This document shows positions 1 to 6,209 of a stretch of DNA of 6,269 nt, piece after piece; position 1 is the stretch's first letter; each line of letters opens with the position of its first letter. This DNA is from an uncultured Rhodospirillales bacterium (GTDB lineage: Bacteria > Pseudomonadota > Alphaproteobacteria > Rhodospirillales > Defluviicoccaceae), in contig CAKZLS010000057.1 of assembly GCA_937127205.1 (NCBI GenBank), positions 1-6,269 of the forward strand, written 5' to 3'. The notes beneath the pieces are model-generated. The model had not been told where the DNA came from and searched no databases. It was given only the letters and a program-made list of their open reading frames with translations. A program made the translations under genes and the position numbers.

Positions 1-171
1 CCGGAAAACATGGCGCGTGAAGGTGTTCGCGCACTGGCCACGGCGATTCGTGCCGGAGAGAATTTATCCGGCAATCTTGATACCGGTGTGCGACTCATCA
101 CGGATGATCCTGTACCGGGCGTGAAATCCAACGACGTTGCCTACGGCGTGCGGAACTGCTGGGGTAACTGA
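1..171 (+). CDS. C-terminal fragment of a probable sugar ABC transporter substrate-binding protein
   Basis: This is an open frame entering from the left edge and stopping at TGA 169-171; 56 residues are visible. It reads as an alpha-helical stretch (residues about 4-19, with REGVRALATAIRAGE) followed by LSGNLDTGVRLITDD, then a short tail ending NCWGN. A helix followed by a 'leaves the pocket, then TGV.LIT.D' strand is how the end of periplasmic binding proteins of the ribose/simple-sugar ABC transporter family looks. Such proteins capture a sugar in the periplasm and deliver it to the membrane permease. The signal peptide and ligand-binding lobes lie outside the window, so the ligand cannot be named. 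No permease or ATPase gene follows on this strand, so this would be the last gene of its transport operon or a stand-alone gene. The family assignment rests only on this short tail and is tentative; the reading frame itself is secure. Confidence 0.5.
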   Translation, partial: PENMAREGVRALATAIRAGENLSGNLDTGVRLITDDPVPGVKSNDVAYGVRNCWGN

Positions 172-432
172 CGCGGTTGGGCCTTCCCGAGAGGTGGTCC
201 AGATCAACGGGGGGTAAAATCAGTCGATCGCATTTGAGGCGCCAATCCTGGATCACCGCGGTTCGTCCGCGATGACGGCTGAAGACGACCTCGCTGCCTG
301 GGAACTGCCTGGTGAAGGCCAATCCTGCCTTGCGCGAAATGCTTGCGGCGTCGTGGCACCTCGCCTAGGAAGTGTGCGGAGAAACATGTGCATGGTGCCG
401 CGCCCCCGTGCGCCGCGTTCGGAGAGTTGTTT
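172..432. other. Intergenic gap between the binding-protein gene and cobA
   Basis: No convincing gene, tRNA or riboswitch is visible in these 261 bases. Just after the upstream stop there is a possible hairpin (TGGGCC at 178-183 with GGTCCA at 196-201, one G-T pair). It has no T-run, so it is a poor intrinsic terminator. A small hairpin (CGCGG 257-261, CCGCG 267-271) lies further on. A TAAAAT at 215-220 resembles a -10 box, but no decent -35 lies 16-18 bases upstream, so the cobA promoter is not located. The 10-mer GCCAATCCTG occurs twice (241-250 and 318-327), probably by chance. I looked for a cobalamin riboswitch because of the downstream gene and saw no recognisable B12 box. Confidence 0.5.
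421..426 (+). promoter_or_regulatory. Shine-Dalgarno of cobA (GGAGAG)
   Basis: GGAGAG sits six bases before GTG 433. It is what selects this GTG over the TTG at 343, which would add 30 residues with no family resemblance. Confidence 0.6.
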
Positions 433-1224
433 GTGGCAAGGATAGAGAACCCCGTCTATATCGTCGGCGCCGGGCCGGGAGACCCGGAGTTGCTGACCGT
501 GAAGGCCCGCCGGCTGATCGACGAGGCGGAGGTGATCGTCTACGACCGCCTGGTTTCGGACGACATCCTGGCCCTGATCCCGTCCGGAACCAGCCGCATC
601 TTCGCCGGCAAGGTGGCGCGCGACCACTTCATGCCGCAGCCCGACATCAACGCGCTGCTGGTGAAACTGGCCCGTTCGGGCCGCACCGTGGTCCGCCTCA
701 AGGGCGGCGATCCGTTCGTCTTCGGCCGCGGAGGCGAGGAAGCCGAGGAATTGGCGCGACACGGCATCCCGTTCGAGGTGGTTCCCGGCATCACATCGGC
801 GTCGGGGTGCAGTTCCTACGCCGGTATCCCCCTCACCCACCGGGGCCTGTCCCACGGCCTCAGGTTCGTCACCGGCCACACCCAGGAAGGCGGCGCGCCT
901 GATCTGAACTGGGCCAGTCTCGCCGATCCGGACACCACCTTGGTGGTCTACATGGGCCGAACCAACGCCAAGATGGTCAGCGAGCAGCTCATCGCCCATG
1001 GCTTGCCAGCGGATACGCCGGCCGCCGCCATCGTCAACGGCACCCGCCACGACCAACAACTCATGGTCACCACCCTCGATCGCCTCTCCGATCGCGTCGA
1101 CACCCTCGGCAAGGCGGCGCCGACGCTGCTGGTGATCGGCCGCGTCGTCTCGATGGCCAACGTCCTGTCGTGGTTCGGAACGGATGAGATGGCGGACGAG
1201 CCTGGCTCACAGACGGTATCCTGA
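433..1224 (+). CDS. cobA: Uroporphyrinogen-III C-methyltransferase (SUMT)
   Basis: The 263-residue product should use two S-adenosylmethionine molecules to methylate uroporphyrinogen III at C-2 and C-7. This gives precorrin-2, the branch point to siroheme and cobalamin, in the cytoplasm. The family landmarks are in order: VGAGPGDPELLTVKA (11-25), the first signature; VYDRLV (36-41); RLKGGDPFVFGRGGEEAEEL (88-107), the second signature with the GGDP loop; PGITSA (118-123); IPLTHRG (132-138); YMG (173-175); and PTLLVIG (230-236). The length fits stand-alone SUMT, and there is no CysG-type dehydrogenase/ferrochelatase domain. The open frame extends upstream to a TTG at 343, but similarity begins at residue 5 and an SD precedes GTG 433. 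No siroheme, nitrite/sulfite reductase or other cob gene is adjacent, so the pathway it feeds cannot be read from context. It converges on the SDR gene with a 35-base gap. Confidence 0.93.
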   Translation: MARIENPVYIVGAGPGDPELLTVKARRLIDEAEVIVYDRLVSDDILALIPSGTSRIFAGKVARDHFMPQPDINALLVKLARSGRTVVRLKGGDPFVFGRGGEEAEELARHGIPFEVVPGITSASGCSSYAGIPLTHRGLSHGLRFVTGHTQEGGAPDLNWASLADPDTTLVVYMGRTNAKMVSEQLIAHGLPADTPAAAIVNGTRHDQQLMVTTLDRLSDRVDTLGKAAPTLLVIGRVVSMANVLSWFGTDEMADEPGSQTVS

Positions 1225-1259
1225 ACGGCGCGGGCGGCAGAACCACGTCCGCCACGACC

Positions 1260-2024
1260 TCAGTACATATGCTGGCCGCCGGTGACCCAAAGCTCGGTGC
1301 CGGTGACGTAGCCGGCGTCGTCGGAGCAGAGATAGTGGATGGCGTTGGCCACGTCTTCCGGCGAGCCCATGCGCTCCATCGGAATACGGGAGACCAGAAC
1401 CTCGTATTCGGGCTGGATCATCTCGGTCTGGATCTCGCCGGGCGCCACCGCGTTCACCCGCACGTCCAGCGCGGCGAACTCATGCGCCATTTCCCGCGTC
1501 AGCGCCGACAGCGCCGCCTTTGAGACCGAATACGCCGAACCCGCGAAGGGATGCACCGCATGGCCGGCGATGGACGTGACGTTGACAATGGAGCCCTTGC
1601 CCTTGTGAAGGGCGGCGGCGAAACCGCGCGCCAGCACCAGACTCGCGAAGAAGTTGATCTCGAATACGTCATGCCAGGCGTCGAGGTCGCCATTGAGGCA
1701 TCCGAGGCGTTCCTTGTAAGGCGTTTTCGGCGACATCCCGGCATTGTTGACGAGCGCGTGGAGGGGAGCGCCGGCCAGCGCCACATTGGCTTCGCGGACA
1801 AAGTCGGCGAGGCTTTTCGAATCCGCCAGGTCCGTCGGGATGTGGCATGTCCAGTTGGGATCGCGCTTGCAGGCCGTCGGCGTCTGGTCGCGCGAGCAGG
1901 TGATGATCTGCCATCCCCGCTCCAGAAACACCCGGGCGGTGGAATGCCCGATGCCGCGGCTGGCGCCGGTAATGATGACGTTTTTGCGGATGTTGTGCTT
2001 AGGGGACTCGGGTAATCGGCTCAT
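1260..2024 (-). CDS. SDR-family NAD(P)-dependent oxidoreductase
   Basis: This is a classical short-chain dehydrogenase/reductase of 254 residues, usual for the family, with a single Rossmann-fold domain and presumably cytoplasmic. The order is: cofactor loop TGASRGIG (19-26), acidic DL at 65-66, NNAG (93-96), active-site Asn124 in EIN, Ser151 in VTSIAG, Tyr165 and Lys169 in YSVSK, PGEIQTEM (195-202), and the C-terminal VTGTELWVTGGQ segment. The catalytic Asn-Ser-Tyr-Lys set is complete, so it should be active. Arg23 in the glycine loop and Arg45 in CSRD suggest NADP(H) preference; this is inference. The substrate cannot be told from sequence. The start is uncertain: I use ATG 2024, but GTG 2033 is in frame nine bases earlier, and neither has a clear Shine-Dalgarno. 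It is the last gene of the minus-strand run, 87 bases after usp, so it may have its own promoter. Confidence 0.9.
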   Translation of the reverse strand: MSRLPESPKHNIRKNVIITGASRGIGHSTARVFLERGWQIITCSRDQTPTACKRDPNWTCHIPTDLADSKSLADFVREANVALAGAPLHALVNNAGMSPKTPYKERLGCLNGDLDAWHDVFEINFFASLVLARGFAAALHKGKGSIVNVTSIAGHAVHPFAGSAYSVSKAALSALTREMAHEFAALDVRVNAVAPGEIQTEMIQPEYEVLVSRIPMERMGSPEDVANAIHYLCSDDAGYVTGTELWVTGGQHMY

Positions 2025-2040
2025 GATGGGCACGTTAGAG

Positions 2041-2050
2041 CATTCGAATG
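2041..2050. repeat. Perfect 10-base palindrome CATTCGAATG upstream of the SDR gene
   Basis: CATTCGAATG is its own reverse complement and lies 16 bases before the chosen SDR start, inside the 87-base usp-SDR gap. It could be half of an operator or simply chance. No matching second copy or clear promoter is seen around it. Confidence 0.3.
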
Positions 2051-2111
2051 TGGTTGAACAGCGGCGGCCGGCGTTAAAATCACATTCATTGCGTGACCGC
2101 CCAACATCTGT

Positions 2112-2981
2112 TCAGTGCGCCATCAACAGCGGCAGCTTGGCGTTCTCCAGCACGTGGCGGGTAACGCCGCCGAGGATCAGCTGCAGCAGCCGGCTGTGGG
2201 TGTAGGCCCCCATGACCAGCAAATCCGCATCGCCGCACGCGGCGATGATGGCGGCCCCCACCGGCCCCTGATCGGCGGAGATCGTCCGGCTTTCCGCGGA
2301 GACCCCGTGCCAGCCGAGAAACTCCGTAAGGCTGGCAGCGCCCTCGCCGGCCGTATCGTCGCTATCGACGTTGAGGATCCGCACGGACTCGGCGCGTTTG
2401 AGCACCGGCATTGCCGCGCTCACCGCTCGGGCGGCTTCGGCACTGCCGTTCCTGGAGATCGCCACGCGCCGGCCGACAGACGCCACCGCCTCCGTCGGCG
2501 CGACCAAAACCGGACGGCCGCTTTCGAATACCGCGGCATTGAAGCTGACCGCCGACGGGGCATCTCCGTGCTCCGTGGGTCGCGCCACCACCAGCAGATC
2601 GGCGAGCCGTCCGCGCCGGACCAGAACGTCGTCCTCCGCGCCCGTGACCTCGACCCAGCCGGCTGTCGGCCCGGTCGTGGGCCCGGCCGTGGGCGGCGTG
2701 TCGGAAAGGGCCATCCCGCCGGTTTCGCAAGCGCGGTCGAACATGTCGCGCGCGGCGCCCGCCCGGGCGGCGGATTCCTTTTCGGTCAGATCGATCAGTT
2801 CCTCGATCATTGCGCCTGACATGCCCTCGCCCAACAGCGGCACCGCCAGCCTCGGATCGGGCCGCGCGTGGACCACCTCGACGTGAGCCTCCAGGTCCCG
2901 GGCCAACTGGAAAGCCGTGTCGAGCGATAGCTCTGTGGCGCCGGTACCGTCGATGGGGACGATGATCTTGCGAATGGGCAT
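2112..2981 (-). CDS. Tandem-domain universal stress protein (UspA family)
   Basis: The 289-residue product carries two UspA-like domains. Domain 1 (about 1-163) starts with the typical strand RKIIVPIDGT (4-13), then VEVVHARPD (34-42) and LLVVARP (129-135), and ends SGRPVLVAP. Domain 2 (about 170-289) contains VRILNVD (200-206) and DLLVMGAYTHSR...LGGVTRHVLENAKLPLLMAH at the end. UspA proteins are cytoplasmic stress-survival proteins, some binding ATP through G-x2-G-x9-G-(S/T). Domain 2 keeps the first and third glycines of that motif (258, 271), but Thr261 replaces the middle one and Gly272 the Ser/Thr. Domain 1 has no such motif, so nucleotide binding is doubtful. A Pro/Thr/Gly linker with repeated GPT (96-108) splits domain 1. 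ATG 2981 is preceded by GAGGA at 7 bases. It lies 69 bases after the kinase fusion gene. Confidence 0.88.
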   Translation of the reverse strand: MPIRKIIVPIDGTGATELSLDTAFQLARDLEAHVEVVHARPDPRLAVPLLGEGMSGAMIEELIDLTEKESAARAGAARDMFDRACETGGMALSDTPPTAGPTTGPTAGWVEVTGAEDDVLVRRGRLADLLVVARPTEHGDAPSAVSFNAAVFESGRPVLVAPTEAVASVGRRVAISRNGSAEAARAVSAAMPVLKRAESVRILNVDSDDTAGEGAASLTEFLGWHGVSAESRTISADQGPVGAAIIAACGDADLLVMGAYTHSRLLQLILGGVTRHVLENAKLPLLMAH

Positions 2982-3049
2982 GTGTGCATCCTCGCAGGTA
3001 GGGGGTCCATCATGGCGCGCTTGCGGCCAAATGGAAAGCCCACAAAGGA

Positions 3050-3080
3050 ACTATACTCTTAGCCGATCCATCACTTTCAC
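3050..3080 (-). promoter_or_regulatory. Possible weak promoter for usp, overlapping the end of the upstream gene
   Basis: On the minus strand, TATAGT (3055-3050) is a 5/6 match to the -10 consensus. GTGAAA (3080-3075) is a 4/6 match to the -35, but the spacer is 19 bases, longer than ideal. It would start transcription about 60 bases before the usp ATG. It lies over the last codons and stop of the kinase fusion gene. The call is low confidence. Confidence 0.22.
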
Positions 3081-4610
3081 GCACTGCCGCATCGTGTTCT
3101 CCTTGGAACCGGAGCTGTCGATCCGATGCCAGTCGATGTCGCCAAGTTCATACTCGAGCTGCATTCGGACGATCGGGGCGGTGGCGTCCGACACGTTGCG
3201 CTTGCGGTTGGTCACCCGCTCCATCATGATATCAGGCTGGGCTTCGAGCCAGAACCCTTGGAACGGGACCCCGGCATCCTCGGCGACCCGGGCAATGGCG
3301 GCGCGCTGCTGGGGCCCGGCGAACACCGTATCGGCAATGACCGAGTGCCCGGCGGCGAGCGCCACGCGCGCTTCTTCGTAGACCGCCTCGAAGGTTCGAT
3401 TGGTCATCTCCGGGGTGTAGCCGCCCGGCCCCAGGCGGGAGCCGAGCGGCGCGCCGGCGATGCGCTTGCGGGTGCTGTCGGAACGCACCACCCGCGCCCC
3501 CGGCGCGGGAGCGAGCGAGGCTGCGAATTCGCGGGCCAGCCTGGATTTGCCGCTGCCCGACAACCCGCCCATGGCGACCAGCATGGGCTCGGCCGGAGCC
3601 AGGTATTCTTCCGCTTTTTCCAAGTAATGCCGTGCCCGGTCGCGCAGCACGCCGGCCTCGTGCGCGTCGGACTGATCGGTGCAGGCCATGGCGTCCACGT
3701 GGCTGCGGACGGCCGCGCGCATGGACAGAAACAATGGCAGCGCCGCCAAACCTTCCGCATCGCCGGTCACGTCCAAGTAGCGGTTGAGCAGAATGCTCGC
3801 CAAGTCGCGGAACTCGCGGCAATCGAGATCCATAATCAGAAAGGCGAGGTCGTAGAGCACGTCGATGTTGGCGAAGTCTTCGTTGAACTCGATGGCGTCG
3901 AACAGCGTTGCCCGCCCCTCGTACAGAAAGATATTGCGGAGGTGGAGATCGCCGTGACAGTGACGGACCAACCCGTCCGCGCGGCGCCGGTCCAGCAGCG
4001 CGCCGCAGGCATCCAGTGCGCCCCGCGATGCCGCGGTGACGCGCTCGACCGCATCGGCATCGAGAAGCCCCGGCGGTATCTCGGCAAAGCTCTGCTCATT
4101 GTTGGCGATGATAGCGGCGGTGGCGTCGCGCCCGCCCGCGTCCGTGAGCCGCTCCGCGTCGTAATGGAACCGGGCAATGCTGTCACCCAGGTCTTCCATG
4201 GCGTAGCGATCCAGCACGCCGCGGTCGGCGAGACGGTCAAACAGGGTGTCTTCGTCGAATCTCCGCATTTCCACCAGCCAGTCCACCGGTTCGCCGTCAC
4301 CGTCGAGGGCCAGGCCGCCATCGTTGTTCCGACTAACGGGAACCACGCCGAGATAAATCCCTGGAGCCGTCCGGCTGTTGAAGCGCACTTCCGCCTCGCA
4401 GAAACGGCGGCGCCGGTCCGCGGTGGAGAAGTCCAAATAGGGAAACACCACCGACCGCTTCAGCTTGTAGGCCCGATCCTGCGTCAGAAAAACAACGGAA
4501 ACATGGGTTTCCACCAGATCGACCGTTGTTCCTGTTGCGCCTGTTCGGGCGGCATACGTGTCCGGCCGGGACAGCAGGGCAATAACGTTGTCTTGATCCT
4601 CCACATGCAT
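3051..4610 (-). CDS. Two-domain APH-like kinase / P-loop ATPase fusion protein
   Basis: The 519-residue product belongs to the family annotated 'bifunctional aminoglycoside phosphotransferase/ATP-binding protein'. The N-terminal part (about 1-335) is an APH-fold kinase: DLVETHVSVVFLTQDRAYKLKR (31-52) with a candidate ATP-binding Lys at 49 or 51, the catalytic loop HGDLHLRN (219-226) with Asp221, and DAIEFN (238-243) with the metal-binding Asp238. The C-terminal part (about 342-519) is a small P-loop kinase of the polynucleotide-kinase/zeta-toxin-like group: Walker A GGLSGSGKS (348-356), RSDSTRKR (376-383) with Asp378, IADTVF (425-430), and an Arg-rich lid (464-471) followed by SDA. Both active sites look intact. 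The substrate is unknown, and 'aminoglycoside' refers to the fold, not evidence of resistance. ATG 4610 has GGAG eight bases upstream. It starts 39 bases after fieF, so it is probably cotranscribed. Confidence 0.9.
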   Translation of the reverse strand: MHVEDQDNVIALLSRPDTYAARTGATGTTVDLVETHVSVVFLTQDRAYKLKRSVVFPYLDFSTADRRRRFCEAEVRFNSRTAPGIYLGVVPVSRNNDGGLALDGDGEPVDWLVEMRRFDEDTLFDRLADRGVLDRYAMEDLGDSIARFHYDAERLTDAGGRDATAAIIANNEQSFAEIPPGLLDADAVERVTAASRGALDACGALLDRRRADGLVRHCHGDLHLRNIFLYEGRATLFDAIEFNEDFANIDVLYDLAFLIMDLDCREFRDLASILLNRYLDVTGDAEGLAALPLFLSMRAAVRSHVDAMACTDQSDAHEAGVLRDRARHYLEKAEEYLAPAEPMLVAMGGLSGSGKSRLAREFAASLAPAPGARVVRSDSTRKRIAGAPLGSRLGPGGYTPEMTNRTFEAVYEEARVALAAGHSVIADTVFAGPQQRAAIARVAEDAGVPFQGFWLEAQPDIMMERVTNRKRNVSDATAPIVRMQLEYELGDIDWHRIDSSGSKENTMRQCVKVMDRLRV

Positions 4611-4649
4611 GACACACGCTCCACATTCGCGGCCTGGACCGGCCGTCTG

Positions 4650-5585
4650 CTATTCGAATACCGCCCGTTTCTCCTCGATACCATAGGGATCTTCATGAAT
4701 CAGGACTTCAGCGTTGGGAAAAGCCCTCTCGACCTCGTCCATCACCGTTTCGGAGATGATATGGGCGTCGATCAGCGTCAGATTGCCGTCCATCTCCAGG
4801 TGAAACTGGATAAACGCCTTGGTACCGGAAGAACGGGTCCGGATGTCGTGAACACTGATCACACCCGGGTGACTGACGGCGATGGCGCGAATGCGAGCAC
4901 GGTCGTCCTCGGGCAATTCCGTGTCCATGAGCAGCTTCAGACTGCTCTTGAAAATCCCCCAGGCGCCGTAAACGATGAACAATGCGATGGCGATGGCGAA
5001 GATCGGATCGGCGGCGGTCCAACCCATATGAACGCTCAGCAAAAGCGCGATGATGACACTGACGTTGACCAGCAGATCGGCGCTGTAATGCAGGGAGTCG
5101 GCGCTGATCGCCACCGACCCGGTGCGTCTGATGACGAAACGCTGGAAAAGCACCAACGCGAGAGTCAGCACGATGGAAAACACCATCACCGCGATCCCGA
5201 AATTCGAATTCTTGACGGCAACGGGTTCGGCCAAGCGCTGCACTGCCTCGAACAACAGAAAAGCCGCGGAGCCGGCGACAAACGCCGCCTGGGCCAGTCC
5301 GGCCAGCGGTTCGGCCTTGCCGTGCCCGAACCGGTGCTCGCGGTCGGGCGGCTGCATGGCCTGGCGAATGGCGATGAAATTGACCACCGACGCGGCCAGG
5401 TCCAGCAGTGAATCCAGCAGGGTCGACAACAGACTGACCGATCCGGTGACGATCCAGGCACCGGTCTTGGCGGCAATCAGCACAGCCGCAACCGTGACAG
5501 ACGCCCCCGCCGCCAGCCGCTTCAGCCGGTTGGCGCGATCCTCCGACAACGTATGCGCCGATCCATTTCCTCCGCCGGTGGTCAC
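4650..5585 (-). CDS. fieF: Cation diffusion facilitator (FieF/YiiP-type) divalent metal efflux transporter
   Basis: This 311-residue inner-membrane antiporter should export Zn, Fe, Cd or a similar divalent cation in exchange for protons. About six hydrophobic segments can be placed (roughly 26-46, 49-73, 96-118, 129-151, 164-186, 193-212), followed by a cytoplasmic domain (225-311). Compared with E. coli YiiP from memory, all metal ligands are present. Site A is Asp58 and Asp62 (DSLLD) with His166 and Asp170 (HYSAD). Site B is Asp81, His84 and His88 (DREHRFGHGK). The C-terminal ligands are His246, His262, His275, His297 and Asp299 (HEDP). The D-D/H-D site A is the Zn/Fe/Cd type; the actual substrate is not proven. 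It starts with GTG 5585, overlapping the pdxH stop as GTGA, with GAGGA nine bases upstream inside pdxH. Translational coupling to pdxH is likely. Confidence 0.93.
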   Translation of the reverse strand: MTTGGGNGSAHTLSEDRANRLKRLAAGASVTVAAVLIAAKTGAWIVTGSVSLLSTLLDSLLDLAASVVNFIAIRQAMQPPDREHRFGHGKAEPLAGLAQAAFVAGSAAFLLFEAVQRLAEPVAVKNSNFGIAVMVFSIVLTLALVLFQRFVIRRTGSVAISADSLHYSADLLVNVSVIIALLLSVHMGWTAADPIFAIAIALFIVYGAWGIFKSSLKLLMDTELPEDDRARIRAIAVSHPGVISVHDIRTRSSGTKAFIQFHLEMDGNLTLIDAHIISETVMDEVERAFPNAEVLIHEDPYGIEEKRAVFE

Positions 5586-6172
5586 GGATACAGTTCCTCG
5601 CTGTCCCAGCCGGTTTCGGTCCGGCGATACAAGGCACGCATGTGCAGGCGGAACGGCCGGTCCTCCCAGAACTCGATTTCGGTCGGCGCCAGGCAGAACC
5701 CGGACCAGAACGGAGGCCGCGGCACGTCGCCGATAGCGAACCGGGCAGTGTACTTGGCGACCCGCGCCTCCAATTCGAACCGGCCCTTGAGCGGCTGCGA
5801 CTGCCGCGATGCCCAGGCGCCCAACTGGCTGACGCGGGGACGGGTGGCGAAGTAGGCATCGGCCTCCGCGTCACTCACCTGTGTCACCGACCCGCTCACC
5901 CGCACCTGCCGGCGCAGCGATTTCCAGTGAAAACACAACGCGGCCTTGGGATTGGCGGCAAGCTCCGCGGCCTTGGCGCTGCCGAGATTGGTGTAAAACC
6001 TGAACCCATCGGCATCCACGCCCTTGAGCAGAACCATGCGCGCCGAAGGCGTTCCATCGGGCGTGGCGGTGGCCAGTGTCACGGCGTCTGCATCGCTGGG
6101 CTCGCTCTTCTCGGCATCGGCCATCCAGGCCTTGAATTGATCGATCGGATCGAGACCGTGTGAGAATGTCAT
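5582..6172 (-). CDS. pdxH: Pyridoxamine/pyridoxine 5'-phosphate oxidase
   Basis: This FMN enzyme oxidises PNP or PMP to pyridoxal 5'-phosphate with O2, the last step of PLP synthesis and salvage. It is cytoplasmic and normally a dimer. The 196 residues show ARMVLLKG (44-51), FYTNLGSAKA (59-68), RQVRVSG (88-94), RPRVSQLGAWAS (111-122), and the C-terminal signature IEFW-ED-x3-RLHMR (166-179), ending in LYP. Arg175 and His177 correspond to the PLP-contacting Arg and His of E. coli PdxH. The signature deviates: Glu170-Asp171 replace the usual Gln-Gly, and Met178 replaces the usual Asp/Asn/Glu of H-D-R. I chose ATG 6172 because GAGGA lies five bases upstream. ATG 6193 has no SD, and GTG 6238 lies in the -35 box of the promoter. 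It is the first gene of the minus-strand run. Confidence 0.95.
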   Translation of the reverse strand: MTFSHGLDPIDQFKAWMADAEKSEPSDADAVTLATATPDGTPSARMVLLKGVDADGFRFYTNLGSAKAAELAANPKAALCFHWKSLRRQVRVSGSVTQVSDAEADAYFATRPRVSQLGAWASRQSQPLKGRFELEARVAKYTARFAIGDVPRPPFWSGFCLAPTEIEFWEDRPFRLHMRALYRRTETGWDSEELYP

Positions 6173-6209
6173 CGTGTTCCTCGGTGAGTGCATCGGCAAA
6201 AAATGAATG

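Noticed and set aside
343..432. Upstream TTG start extending CobA by 30 residues
   Set aside because: The extension has no family resemblance, while GTG 433 has GGAGAG six bases upstream and places the first signature at the usual distance from the N-terminus.
270..440. Small + strand frame beginning ATG 272 in the gap before cobA
   Set aside because: It has no Shine-Dalgarno, runs into the cobA start in another frame, and its product has no recognisable features.
253..1059. Minus-strand open frame of 268 codons opposite cobA
   Set aside because: cobA on the + strand has full family signatures. The antisense product shows no domain and low-complexity composition, so it is a shadow of GC codon bias.
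1233..1253. GGCGG...CCGCC inverted repeat in the cobA/SDR convergent gap as a shared terminator
   Set aside because: The stem is only five base pairs with an 11-base loop and no T-run on either strand, too weak to call.
2523..2534. 12-base identity TTCGAATACCGC shared with 4653-4664
   Set aside because: Both copies encode Ala-Val-Phe-Glu on the minus strand, inside usp and at the end of fieF. Shared codons explain it, and it is not a dispersed repeat.
4630..4645. CGGCC...GGCCG hairpin in the fieF/kinase gap as a terminator
   Set aside because: It has a five-pair stem without a following T-run, sits in a 39-base gap that also holds the SD of the next gene, and is better read as chance in GC-rich DNA.
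3126..5411. Very long + strand open frame (761 codons) antisense to the kinase fusion and fieF
   Set aside because: It lies opposite two genes with complete, motif-verified reading frames. Its translation is Arg/His/Gly/Gln-rich with no recognisable domain, and it spans an intergenic gap. High GC with strong codon bias creates such antisense frames.
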